Assembly: GCA_963751775.1 (NCBI GenBank) | Contig: CAVVVW010000008.1 | Coordinates: forward strand, 62,001 to 126,000 | Direction: 5' to 3' | DNA length: 64,000 bases | Source: CADEEN01 sp963751775 | GTDB taxonomy: Bacteria > Pseudomonadota > Gammaproteobacteria > Burkholderiales > Burkholderiaceae_C | In this document: in pieces, positions 25,911 to 34,529 of the stretch | Position numbering within the stretch: the first letter of the stretch is position 1 | Layout of the letters: each line of letters starts with the position of its first letter | Made by a program: the position numbers and the translations under genes | Notes under the pieces: generated by a model | What the model was told of the DNA's origin: nothing | The model's database searches: none | What the model saw: only the letters and a program-made list of their open reading frames with translations

Positions 25911-28868
25911 CTAAGTCGACGCGGCAAAGAGCACATGGGGTCGGTCGGCGCGCGCTCGCGCGCACGACGGGCAAAGCTCGCGGTCCAGCAGCGCCGCCTG
26001 ATGCTCGGGCAGGCGCTTGCGCACGAACGCCCGGTGCGCCGGCGTCTGCGTCGGAGCGCCGCAGGCGCTGCAGGTCAGCAGCGGCTGTTCGCGCACGACG
26101 GTGCCGGTGATGACGGTGCGGCGTATGCCGCCCACGTCCTCGAGATGGATCGCGCCGGTCGGGCAGACCTGGGTGCAGGCGCCGCAGCCGATGCAGAGCT
26201 CGGCCGGGCGGGTGAAGTCAAAATACGCCAGCCGGCCCGCCGGCGTTTCGGCCATGCGCAGCGCGTCGACACCCAACTCGCTGCAGGTCGCCATGCACAG
26301 GCCGCAGCCGATGCAAATGTCGCAGCGCAGGCAGCGGCGCACCTCGGCCTGCGCCATCGTGTCGCTCAGGCCCTGCTCAATGCGGACGTAGTTGCCCAAG
26401 CCGAGCACCTCCTCGACGCTCTTCTCCGGCATCGTGGCGCGGCCCCGGCGCGTGCGATCCAGCGCGACGATGGGCAAGGGCGCCACATCGGCGCGGCGCA
26501 CCGGCGTGCCGGTGGTCGCGTCCGGCGGCACCCCGCGCAGCCAGGCGTCGATCGACGCCGCGGTGATCTTGCCCGAGCGGATCGCCTCGACCACCGTGCG
26601 CGGGCCATGCTGCGCATCGCCGCCGGCAAAGACGCCAGGCACCTTGGTCATCTTGGTCTTCGGGTCGGCGCCGACGAAGCCGCGCGTGTTCTCGACCGCG
26701 CTGCCTTCGAGGATGGCGAGGTCGGTGCCCTGCCCGGTCGCCAGCAGTACATGGTCGACCTCGAGTCTCAGCAGACGCCCGTTGTCGAAGCTCGGGTTGA
26801 ACTTCCCGCTCGCGTCCTTGACGCTCTCGCAGAACTGGAAGACGGCGTCGCCGCCGGCTTCGATGCGCAAGGGGCCCCAGCCCGGGCGCAACTGCACGCC
26901 CTCGGCCACCGCGCCTTCGATCTCGTTGGGGCTGGCCGGCATCTCGCGGCGCTTCTCGAGCGAGACCAGGTCGACCTGGCTGGCGCCCTGGCGCAGCGCC
27001 GTCAGCGCGACGTCGATGGCCACGTTGCCGCCGCCGATCACGACCACGCGCGGGCCAACGCGCACCTTCTCGCCCGCGCGCACGGCGCGCAGGAAGTCGA
27101 TGCCACCGAGCACGAAGGGTTGGTGCACGCCTTCGATCGGCAGCATGCGCGAGGTCTGGGTGCCCAGGCCGATGAAGACCGCGTCGTAGTCCTTGCGGAA
27201 CTGCTCGAGACTCGCGACCTTGGCGCCGGTGCGGATCGGGATGCCCAGCACCTCGATCTGCGCGATCTCCTGGTCGAGCAGATCGGGCGGCATGCGATAG
27301 GCCGGGATGCCGTAGCGCAGCATGCCACCGGCCTCGTCCTGCGCCTCGAAGACCTCGACCTGATGACCCTTGGTGCGCAAGTAGTATGCCGCGGTGAGGC
27401 TGGCGGGACCGGAGCCGACGATGCCGACGCGCTTGCCGCTGTCGACCGCGATCTCGGGCCGCGGGTAGCCGCCTTCGGCCAGGCAGTGCTCGGCCGCCTT
27501 GGCCTTGAGCGGCCGGATGAACACCGCGCCGTCCTTGGCGCCGCGCACGCAGGCCGATTCGCAGGGCGCCGGACAGACCAGGCCGCAGACCAGCGGCAGC
27601 GGGTTGTCGCGCCGGATGACCTCGATCGTCGCGCGGTAGTCGCCGCGGCCGAGGTGGGCCATGAAGCTCGGGATGTCGATGTTCGCCGGGCAGGTGCTGT
27701 GGCACGGCGCTGCGCGGCGTTGCAGGCACAGCCCCTCGGGGCAGGACTCGCGGCGGACATGGCTTTCCCATTGCCCGCGCCAGTGCCGCAGCGAACTACC
27801 CAGCGGCCAGGCCGCTGCGAGGCCCTGCGTCGCCATCTCGAGCGCAATGGCGTCGAGCGCGACGAGGTGCCCGGCCGCGCCGCGGCCGAGGGCGATCTCT
27901 GTCGCGAGGCGCGCGGCGCGTGCCAGCAGTGCGCGCACCGGAGCGGCTTCGGCTTCGGCCAGCTGCCAGTGACGGTACAGCGCGCGCTGGGCCTGCTTGA
28001 TCATGCACACGCCGTCGGCCATCACCACCAGGCTGCCCGGCGCCGGAGCGATGCCGGCCGACGCAAGCGACAACGGATCGCACGGCAGGTCGGCCGCGGA
28101 CAGCGGCATGAAGCCGCCCAGGCCATCGTCGAAGACGAGCACGGCGTCCTCGCCCTGTACCTCGACGCCGCCGCCCCAGCCGCGGATCTGCTGCCGCAGA
28201 TTGCCTTCGTGCGCCAGTTCGACCAGGCCGCGCTGCTTCATGCCCTGGCGCAAGGTCAGCAACGACGCGTCGGGGTCCGCCGCGCCGGCGAACAGCCGCG
28301 CGATGCGGCACCAGGTCTCGGCACTGTGCACCAGACGCGAGCCGTCGCCGGCCGGGCGTTCGCCCCAGCAACTGGGCCGGCAGTCACGCAGCACCTGCAC
28401 CTGCCGGCGCGGGGTGGCGACCTGGGCCAGCGAGCGCATCGCGTCGGCCGCATTGAGCAACGCCGCCTCCTGCCCGGTCAACTCGGCCGGCAGGCGCAAC
28501 TCGACCGTCAGGCTGTCACGCAGCCCGGCGGCGATCATCAGGCCTTCGGCCAGCAGCCACGGCGCGCACTCGAGCACCTTGGCCGTGCCCTGCTCACGGG
28601 GATCGAACGCGGTGGCGTCGACGACCAACGTGGACGGCCCGTGACCACGCAGGAACTGCCGCCACGCGAGATGGATCGGCTCTCCGGCGCCGCCGCATTC
28701 GGCCAGGGCCGACGCCTGCACGCGCTGCAGACGCTGCAGCGGCGTCAGCGACTGCGCCCGTTCGAGACCAGGCAGCGCGTCTGCGAGGGTTGTCGCCGGC
28801 GGTGCCGCGCCAGCCAGGGCCGCCGCGCCCGAGTCGAGCCAGCTCGGCAGCATCTGCAGTTCGCTCAT
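25911..28868 (-). CDS. FAD-dependent, GltD-like oxidoreductase with iron-sulfur domains (third subunit of molybdo-enzyme)
   Basis: An intact 985-residue protein. The first 370 residues are weakly like the NuoF/diaphorase class (GGGVEVQGEDAVLVFDDG, PCDPLSLASAGIAPAPGSLVV). A GltD-type module follows: Cys-rich helical domain (CHSTCPANIDIP, VCPAPCESAC), FAD Rossmann motif GIVGSGPASLTAAYYL, NAD(P) motif VVIGGGNVAIDVA and LLATGQGTD. Near the C-terminus are two ferredoxin clusters, CDICIGCGLCMATC and CIGCGACTQVCP, then a CxxC pair. It probably passes electrons between NAD(P)H and the molybdenum subunit. The start at 28868 follows the iron-sulfur subunit by 10 bp. Confidence 0.85.
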   Translation of the reverse strand: MSELQMLPSWLDSGAAALAGAAPPATTLADALPGLERAQSLTPLQRLQRVQASALAECGGAGEPIHLAWRQFLRGHGPSTLVVDATAFDPREQGTAKVLECAPWLLAEGLMIAAGLRDSLTVELRLPAELTGQEAALLNAADAMRSLAQVATPRRQVQVLRDCRPSCWGERPAGDGSRLVHSAETWCRIARLFAGAADPDASLLTLRQGMKQRGLVELAHEGNLRQQIRGWGGGVEVQGEDAVLVFDDGLGGFMPLSAADLPCDPLSLASAGIAPAPGSLVVMADGVCMIKQAQRALYRHWQLAEAEAAPVRALLARAARLATEIALGRGAAGHLVALDAIALEMATQGLAAAWPLGSSLRHWRGQWESHVRRESCPEGLCLQRRAAPCHSTCPANIDIPSFMAHLGRGDYRATIEVIRRDNPLPLVCGLVCPAPCESACVRGAKDGAVFIRPLKAKAAEHCLAEGGYPRPEIAVDSGKRVGIVGSGPASLTAAYYLRTKGHQVEVFEAQDEAGGMLRYGIPAYRMPPDLLDQEIAQIEVLGIPIRTGAKVASLEQFRKDYDAVFIGLGTQTSRMLPIEGVHQPFVLGGIDFLRAVRAGEKVRVGPRVVVIGGGNVAIDVALTALRQGASQVDLVSLEKRREMPASPNEIEGAVAEGVQLRPGWGPLRIEAGGDAVFQFCESVKDASGKFNPSFDNGRLLRLEVDHVLLATGQGTDLAILEGSAVENTRGFVGADPKTKMTKVPGVFAGGDAQHGPRTVVEAIRSGKITAASIDAWLRGVPPDATTGTPVRRADVAPLPIVALDRTRRGRATMPEKSVEEVLGLGNYVRIEQGLSDTMAQAEVRRCLRCDICIGCGLCMATCSELGVDALRMAETPAGRLAYFDFTRPAELCIGCGACTQVCPTGAIHLEDVGGIRRTVITGTVVREQPLLTCSACGAPTQTPAHRAFVRKRLPEHQAALLDRELCPSCARARADRPHVLFAAST

Positions 28869-28878
28869 TGCCCGCTCC

Positions 28879-29406
28879 TCAGGCAGCACCGCTTGCGTCG
28901 CTCACCGGCTCGGCGATGAGCTGGCGGGCGTAACGCTCGCGCCGCGGATCAGGCAATTCGTTGGCGACGCCGAAGGACAGGCAGCCGGTCACGCACTTGG
29001 TGACGCAGGCTGGCTGCAGTCCGGCATCGAGCCGGTCCATGCAGTAGTCGCACTTGACGGCCTTGCGCGCCGCCGGGTCCCACTGCACGGTACCCCAGGG
29101 GCAGGCCGCGATGCAGCTCTTGCAACCGATGCACAGGCTGGCCTGGATGTGGACGATGCCGTCCTTCTCGCGGCGCTGGATCGCGCCGGCCGGACAGGCC
29201 TTCATGCACCAGGCCTCCTCGCAATGGAAGCAGGGCATGAAGACATGGCGCACGCGCGGCTGGCCGCCGATGTCGATCGGGCCGATGCTGACGATCTTGC
29301 ACGGCGCCGGGCCTTCGCCGAGGCCCTTGTTGGTCTTGCAGTGCACCTCGCAGGCCTGGCAGCCGATGCAGTTGGCCTCGTCGTGGCGCAGGATGTACTT
29401 GCTCAT
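28879..29406 (-). CDS. Four-cluster 4Fe-4S ferredoxin subunit (PsrB/DmsB/HycB type)
   Basis: A 175-residue electron-transfer subunit. Cysteine groups in order: CIGCQACEVHC, CFHCEEAWCMKAC, CIGCKSCIAACPWG and CDYCMDRLDAG with CVTKCVTGC, enough for four [4Fe-4S] clusters, as in the B subunits of molybdopterin oxidoreductases. No signal peptide or membrane anchor. It lies between the catalytic and FAD subunits, 16 bp after the former. It should wire the molybdenum centre to the FAD subunit. Confidence 0.92.
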   Translation of the reverse strand: MSKYILRHDEANCIGCQACEVHCKTNKGLGEGPAPCKIVSIGPIDIGGQPRVRHVFMPCFHCEEAWCMKACPAGAIQRREKDGIVHIQASLCIGCKSCIAACPWGTVQWDPAARKAVKCDYCMDRLDAGLQPACVTKCVTGCLSFGVANELPDPRRERYARQLIAEPVSDASGAA

Positions 29407-29422
29407 GGCGTGGTCCTTCCCG

Positions 29423-31561
29423 TCATCCGACGCGCTTGACCTGGACGATGGTCTCGGTCAGGGCACAGCCGCCGCCGGCGGGATCGAAGTCGTAGAGCTT
29501 GCCGTGCTGCAGGCGCTGGTCGGCGATGCCGCGGCCTAGCGCGCGCGTGGCCAGCGGCACCGTGGCGCCGTAGCCGTGCAGCATGAACACCGCCTCGGGG
29601 TGAATCCAGGACGTCACCCTGGCCTTGAGCCGGCCCGTGTAGCTGCCGCCGCCGTTGACCTCGACCAGGTCGCCTTCGCCGATCCCAAGCGGCCCAGCGC
29701 GATCAGGGTGGATCCAAAGCACCTGTTGCGGCGCGATCTCGGCCAGGATCGGGTTGTTCAGCGACTGGCCATGCGCCAGTGTCGCCGGGCGGCCGAACAG
29801 CAGGTTGAAGCGGTCGCCCGCTGGCGCCGTCTTGGCGTCGAAAGCTGGCAGGTAGGGAATGCCGGCCTTCTTCAGCACCGCGCTGTCGATCTCGATCTTG
29901 CCCGACGGCGTCGGGAACCTCAGCGCCACGCGCGGTATCGGCTTGGGCCCCGCGGCCAGCGGGACGACCCCCCTCTCGCGCAACTCGGCGATGGTGACGC
30001 CGGTGCCTTCGAGCTGCCAGTTCCAGAGCTCCTCGATGGTCTCGAAGTCCAGCACTTCCTTGACGCCCAGGCGACGCAGGATCTCGCGGAAGATCCACCA
30101 CGCCGGCCGGCTGTCAAAGCGCGGCGCGATCGCCTGGTCGCGCATGAAGAACGCCGGCACCGGGCCGGGCATCTGGGCCAGCAGGTTGGCCCGCTCGAGG
30201 TAGGTCGATTCGGGCAGGATGACGTCCGAATACCAGCCGGTCTCGGAGTAGCGCACATCGATCGAGACGAGCAAGCCGAGCTTGTCCAGCGCGTGCTTGA
30301 CTGCGTCGGCATCGGGCAGCGAGGTCAGCGGGTCGTGGCGATAGGCGACGTAGGCGCCGATGCCGTAGGGCTTGCCGCTCTCGAGCGCGGCGAACAGTTG
30401 ATGCAGCGCGCCGGCGGCCGGATCCCAGCTCGGATGATCGCTGCCAGCACCGTCGACACGCGGCTCCTGGACCGGCTTCGCGCGCGAAGTGAGGTGCTTC
30501 AGGCTCTTGCGGCCGACCTGCTCGGGTGCCTTGGCCAGCATGAGGCCACCGGGGACCTCGATGTTGCCCATCAGCGCATTGAGGATCAGTAGCGTGCGGC
30601 TGACGTGGAACGACTGCTTGTGGCGCGCGGCATGCCAGCCCGGGTGGAAGATCACGCGCGGCCGGTCGGCGGCAATCTCTGCCACGAAGGCACGCAGTTG
30701 GTCGGCGCCGACGCCGGTATGCGGCGCCTGCCACTCGGGCGTCGCGTCCTTCACCGCCTCGCGCAGGATGTCCATGCCGGAGACGAAGCGGTCGACGAAG
30801 TCCTTGTCGTAGGCCTCCAGCCTCAGCAGTTCGTGGATGATGGCCAGGTTGAGCGCGTAGTCGCTGTTCGGCCGCACCTGCCAGTAGCGGTGGGACTTGC
30901 AGGCCGTGGCGCTGGCGCGCGGGTCGATGGTGGTCACGCGCATGCCCTGGGCCATGCCGGCCATGAAGGCCTTGGCCTCCTTGACCATCAGCGACTCGAC
31001 GATGTTGCGGCCGTACAGGACCAGGTGCTTGGCGTTGCGGAAGTCCGGGATCAGCCCGAAGTGGCTGAAGCCGAGCGTGGCCATCGCCGAGTTGTGGCCG
31101 TTGCCGGCACAGGTGATGTCGTGATTGAAATAGTTCGGCGAGCCCAGCGCCTGCAGGAAGGTCTTCGTCAGCTCGGTGAACGGGCCACCGCGGTCGGACA
31201 GCGCGATGCCGCGCCCGCCCAACGTGGCGATCGTTTCGCGCAGCTTGTCGGCGACGTAGTCGAGCGCCTCGTCCCACGACGCGCGCCGCCACTGGCCGGC
31301 GCCGCGCGCGCCGGTGCGGATCAGCGGCGTCTGCGGCCGCTGGTCGTCGGCGTACTCCAGCGCGAGTCCGGCCGAGCCCTTGGCGCACAGGCTGGCGCCG
31401 ATCGCCGGGTCGTGCAGGTTGCCCTGCACCCAGGTCACTTTGCCGTCGTCGACCGTCACCTCGATCGGGCAGCGCACCGCGCACATGCCACACATGCTGT
31501 GGACCGTGCGCCGGCCCGGGGTGTCCACCGCGCGTGCGTTCGGTGCCATCGTGGAACTCAT
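29423..31561 (-). CDS. Molybdopterin-dependent oxidoreductase catalytic subunit, cytoplasmic
   Basis: An intact 712-residue member of the DMSO-reductase superfamily. N-terminal [4Fe-4S] ligands are C24, C27, C31 and C59 (SMCGMCAVRCP; LCAKG). The likely molybdenum ligand is C151 in NHDITCAGNGHNS. Further blocks are HLVLYGRNIVES, VTTIDPRASATACKS, LNALMGNIEVPGG and the C-terminal dinucleotide-binding domain (LNNPILAEIAPQQVLWIHPD). No twin-arginine signal, so it is cytosolic, and no NrfD-type anchor gene is present. Closest in architecture to polysulfide/thiosulfate-reductase or formate-dehydrogenase relatives, but substrate unknown. The start at 31561 is chosen for AAGGGA upstream. Confidence 0.88.
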   Translation of the reverse strand: MSSTMAPNARAVDTPGRRTVHSMCGMCAVRCPIEVTVDDGKVTWVQGNLHDPAIGASLCAKGSAGLALEYADDQRPQTPLIRTGARGAGQWRRASWDEALDYVADKLRETIATLGGRGIALSDRGGPFTELTKTFLQALGSPNYFNHDITCAGNGHNSAMATLGFSHFGLIPDFRNAKHLVLYGRNIVESLMVKEAKAFMAGMAQGMRVTTIDPRASATACKSHRYWQVRPNSDYALNLAIIHELLRLEAYDKDFVDRFVSGMDILREAVKDATPEWQAPHTGVGADQLRAFVAEIAADRPRVIFHPGWHAARHKQSFHVSRTLLILNALMGNIEVPGGLMLAKAPEQVGRKSLKHLTSRAKPVQEPRVDGAGSDHPSWDPAAGALHQLFAALESGKPYGIGAYVAYRHDPLTSLPDADAVKHALDKLGLLVSIDVRYSETGWYSDVILPESTYLERANLLAQMPGPVPAFFMRDQAIAPRFDSRPAWWIFREILRRLGVKEVLDFETIEELWNWQLEGTGVTIAELRERGVVPLAAGPKPIPRVALRFPTPSGKIEIDSAVLKKAGIPYLPAFDAKTAPAGDRFNLLFGRPATLAHGQSLNNPILAEIAPQQVLWIHPDRAGPLGIGEGDLVEVNGGGSYTGRLKARVTSWIHPEAVFMLHGYGATVPLATRALGRGIADQRLQHGKLYDFDPAGGGCALTETIVQVKRVG

Positions 31562-31610
31562 TGCACTGTCCCTTTCGAACTCGCCCGGCCGACGTTTCAC
31601 GCGGCCAGCG

Positions 31611-32393
31611 CTACTCCATAAACCAGCCGTGACTCACGATCAGCGACTGCCCGGTCAGCGCGTTGGTCGGGAACGCAGCGAAGAACAGCGTCGCTGCGGC
31701 CACGTCCTGGACGGTCGTGAACTCGCCGTCGACGGTCTCCTTGAGCATCACGTTCTTGATCACCTCGGCCTCGCTGATGCCCAGCGCCTTGGCCTGCTCG
31801 GGGATCTGCTTTTCGACCAGCGGCGTGCGCACGAAGCCGGGGCAGATCACATTGGCGTGCACGCCGTATTGCGCGCCTTCCTTGGCGACGACCTTGGCCA
31901 GGCCAATCAGCCCGTGCTTGGCGGTGACATACGGCGCCTTGAGCTTGGACGCCTCCTTCGAGTGCACCGAGCCCATGTAGATCACGCTGCCGCCGCGGCC
32001 AGACTTGTACATGTGCGGCAGACAGGCCTTGGTCGTCAGGAAGGCGCCATCCAGGTGGATCGTCAGCATCTTCTTCCAGTCGGCGTAGCTGAACTGCTCG
32101 AGCGGATGCACGATCTGGATTCCGGCGTTGCTGACCAGGATGTCGACGCCGCCGAACGCGGCAACCGTCGCCGCCACGCCGGCGTTGACCGCCTCTTCGC
32201 TGCAGACGTCCATCGCGACGCCGATCGCCTTTCCGCCGGCGGCGCGGATCTCGGCCGCGGTGGCATCGGCCGCAGCCTGGTTCAGGTCGGCGATGGCCAC
32301 GCTGGCGCCTTCGCGCGCGAACGTGAAGGCGATCTCCTTGCCGATGCCGCTGGCGGCGCCAGTGACGATGGCGGACTTGTTTTCGAGCTTCAT
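31611..32393 (-). CDS. bdhA: 3-Hydroxybutyrate dehydrogenase (SDR)
   Basis: A 260-residue short-chain dehydrogenase, length and sequence typical of the NAD-dependent D-3-hydroxybutyrate dehydrogenase that interconverts 3-hydroxybutyrate and acetoacetate. Cofactor motif TGAASGIG (residues 10-17), NAG in LVSNAGIQ, catalytic Ser/Tyr/Lys in YMGSVHSKEA and PYVTAKHG. The C-terminal GQSLIVSHGWFME is characteristic of BdhA. It sits 10 bp after the acetoacetate decarboxylase gene, whose substrate is its product, and 49 bp before the molybdo-enzyme gene. Confidence 0.92.
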   Translation of the reverse strand: MKLENKSAIVTGAASGIGKEIAFTFAREGASVAIADLNQAAADATAAEIRAAGGKAIGVAMDVCSEEAVNAGVAATVAAFGGVDILVSNAGIQIVHPLEQFSYADWKKMLTIHLDGAFLTTKACLPHMYKSGRGGSVIYMGSVHSKEASKLKAPYVTAKHGLIGLAKVVAKEGAQYGVHANVICPGFVRTPLVEKQIPEQAKALGISEAEVIKNVMLKETVDGEFTTVQDVAAATLFFAAFPTNALTGQSLIVSHGWFME

Positions 32394-32403
32394 GTCGATT
32401 CCT

Positions 32404-33144
32404 TTACTTGGCTAGATAGTCGTGCACGACGGTGCCCAGGTTCAGGGTCAGGTCGCACAGGATGTGAGTTGCGGAAAGCACTTCCAGCACCGGCAGCGCA
32501 GCGACCGGTGCGAGTGCGTGGTGGAACAGCTCCAGCGCCGCCGGTCCGCTCCACGCGCCGTGCAGGTTGACGTCGCCGCATCGGTAGCGCACCAGTTCGC
32601 AGATGCGCGGCGTGCCGTCGACGTGGGGCATGATCTTCAGCAGGAAGCCCGGTGCTTCGACCGACTCCTTGGCCTTGGCGGCGTCAAGGACCCGGTGCTT
32701 GTAGCCCATCGTGCCCACCGCGACCGGCACCTGACCGAAGCGCAGCACGCCGCACAGCGTGTCCTTGTCGACCTTGAGCACGGGCGAGGCCAGCTTCTTC
32801 GGGAATCCCCACAACTCGCGACCACCGGCGATGGGCGGGTCGCAATCCAGGTACATCGCGTGGACGTAGCCGCCCTTCTCGCCGCGCAAACTCACCGGGA
32901 TCACCTGCCCGCTCTCGGTGTAGTCGCCGAACCCGGTCGAGTCAGGCATGCGGATGAACTCGTACTTGACGATGGCGTCGGTGAATTCCAGCGGCGCCGG
33001 GATCACGGCCCGCAACAGGTCCGGGTCGGTCCGGTAGGCGATGATGAAGAATTCGCGGTTGACGAACCGGTACGGGCCGGGCGGGTACGCCGGGCTGGTC
33101 AGCGGCATTGCGAAGGCGCGCTGCCTGACTTCATCCTCGTTCAT
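32404..33144 (-). CDS. adc: Acetoacetate decarboxylase
   Basis: A 246-residue enzyme forming acetone and CO2 from acetoacetate. The Schiff-base Lys pair is visible as K116-K117 in GGRELWGFPKKLASP, with the active-site Glu just before it and Arg in the YEFIRMPDS segment. Length matches the clostridial enzyme. The start at 33144 uses AAGGG at good spacing. It is flanked by bdhA and a patatin-type phospholipase, a gene set seen in polyhydroxybutyrate-forming bacteria. Confidence 0.92.
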   Translation of the reverse strand: MNEDEVRQRAFAMPLTSPAYPPGPYRFVNREFFIIAYRTDPDLLRAVIPAPLEFTDAIVKYEFIRMPDSTGFGDYTESGQVIPVSLRGEKGGYVHAMYLDCDPPIAGGRELWGFPKKLASPVLKVDKDTLCGVLRFGQVPVAVGTMGYKHRVLDAAKAKESVEAPGFLLKIMPHVDGTPRICELVRYRCGDVNLHGAWSGPAALELFHHALAPVAALPVLEVLSATHILCDLTLNLGTVVHDYLAK

Positions 33145-33170
33145 GGTGAGACCCTTTCGTGATCCAGTCG

Positions 33171-34320
33171 CTATTGACAATCGAAGACGCGTACGCCGTT
33201 GCCCAGCTCGGTCACATGGCAGCTGTCGGGGTTCTTCAGCACCTGCAAGACGTCGGCCTGGCCGGCCTTCCAGAGTTCGTCGACTGTGGCGCGCGAGAAC
33301 TCGTAGTCCTTGAAGTCCGAAGACTTGGTGTCGTGCCGGTTGACCAGGTGGATCAGCGACACTGGGCCGCGCCGGCTCACTGCCTCGAGCTTCTTGACCT
33401 GAGGCTCGGCGCGCAGAGCGGCTGGCAGCTTGGCGATGACCTCGGCCAGCGTGCTGCGCAGCGACTCGATGTTGCGGATCTGGTCGTGCGAGAAGCGCGT
33501 CTTGCTCTGGAACTGGATGTCCTTGACCCGCTCCTGCACCTGTGCGAGGTTTCGCGGCAACTCGCCCAGCCCGCTGAACAGGTCGACCTGCACGACCAGC
33601 GCGTTCATGCTGAAGTCCTGCGCCGCGTACTGCAGCGGGGTGTTCGACATGATCCCGCCGTCGAAGTAGAACTCGCCGTCGATCTCCACCGGCGGAAAGC
33701 CGGGCGGCAGCGCGCCGCTGGCCATCACGTGACTCGCCGTGATCGTGTGCGTGGTGCTGTCGAAGTACACCGATTCGCCGGTGCGCGCGTTGACCGCGCC
33801 GAGCGATAGCCGCATGTCACCACCGTTGATGCGGTCGAAGTCGACCAGTTCGTCGAGCGTCGCGCGCAGCGGCTCGGTGTCGTAGTAGCTCAATGCCCCG
33901 AGTGTGCCTTCCGGGGCGAACTGCGGCGCCGGCATCCGCGGCAGGTAGAAGCCGGGGATGCCGAGGAACATCGCCGAGGTGGCGGCCATGCGGTTCATCA
34001 TCGGCCGCGCGAAGTCGAACGCGGCGGGCAGCACGAACGGGGTCTGCGACGACACGCGGCTCCAGAACGTCGCGCAGCCGCTCTAGCCGGCGCTCCGGCG
34101 GGTTGCCGGCGATCAGGGCCGAGTTGATGGCGCCGATCGAGACGCCGACGACCCAGTCGGGCGTGAAACCGGCGGCGGCCGTGCCCTCGTAGACGCCCGC
34201 CTGATAGGCGCCCAGGGCGCCGCCGCCCTGCAGCAACAGGATGCGGCGCTCATGCGAACTGAAGTCCATCGCCGTATGAACGGGCTGACGGGTCTCGATG
34301 GTCCTGCGGGCGACTGCCAT
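33171..34320 (-). CDS. Patatin-like phospholipase (DUF3734 type), frameshifted
   Basis: About 382 residues after repair. Patatin motifs: oxyanion loop QGGGALGAYQAG, nucleophile GVSIG (GxSxG) and the catalytic Asp in FYFDGGIMSN. The C-terminal third (VSLIHLVNRHDTKSSDFKDYEFSR) matches the DUF3734 extension seen in patatins beside bdhA. A one-base shift near 34065 joins the two halves. Start at 34320 after GGAG. No signal peptide, so it is cytoplasmic or membrane-peripheral. First gene of the 3-hydroxybutyrate/molybdo-enzyme operon. Whether it acts on phospholipid or on storage granules is not known from sequence. Confidence 0.85.
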
Positions 34321-34375
34321 TTCGGTCTCCGACTCTTCTTTGCGGGTGCGATGGCTGAGAGTCTTCCCTCTTGCC

Positions 34376-34405
34376 TTGCCGCAGCCGCTAGCAATCCGCG
34401 ACAAT
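34376..34405 (+). promoter_or_regulatory. Possible promoter for the AraC gene
   Basis: TTGCCG (34376-34381), 18-bp spacer, GACAAT (34400-34405), about 125 bp before the likely GTG start. Weak match; the FNR-type site lies just downstream of it, where binding would repress. Confidence 0.25.
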
Positions 34406-34437
34406 CCAGGTGGAATGCCCGGCGAGCCAGCCCTCAA

Positions 34438-34451
34438 TTGATCCAAATCAA
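34438..34451 (-). promoter_or_regulatory. Perfect FNR/ANR consensus site
   Basis: TTGATCCAAATCAA matches TTGAT-N4-ATCAA at every fixed position. It lies between the divergent patatin (start 34320) and AraC (start about 34530) genes, 118 bp from the patatin start, a workable distance for activating the minus-strand operon. Confidence 0.65.
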
Positions 34452-34529
34452 CGTTCAGCAGCAGCTCGACCGTGGCGGCGCGTTTCCGGATCGTCGCCGT
34501 CGCCAGCCGCTCGATCAGGACGATTGGTA

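Noticed and set aside
25935..28919. A 994-codon plus-strand frame opposite the FAD subunit
   Set aside because: Shadow of an intact gene with clear cofactor motifs on the minus strand.
25911..31561. Formate dehydrogenase assignment for the molybdo-enzyme
   Set aside because: No selenocysteine/Cys context typical of FdhA that I could confirm, no fdh accessory genes; substrate left open.
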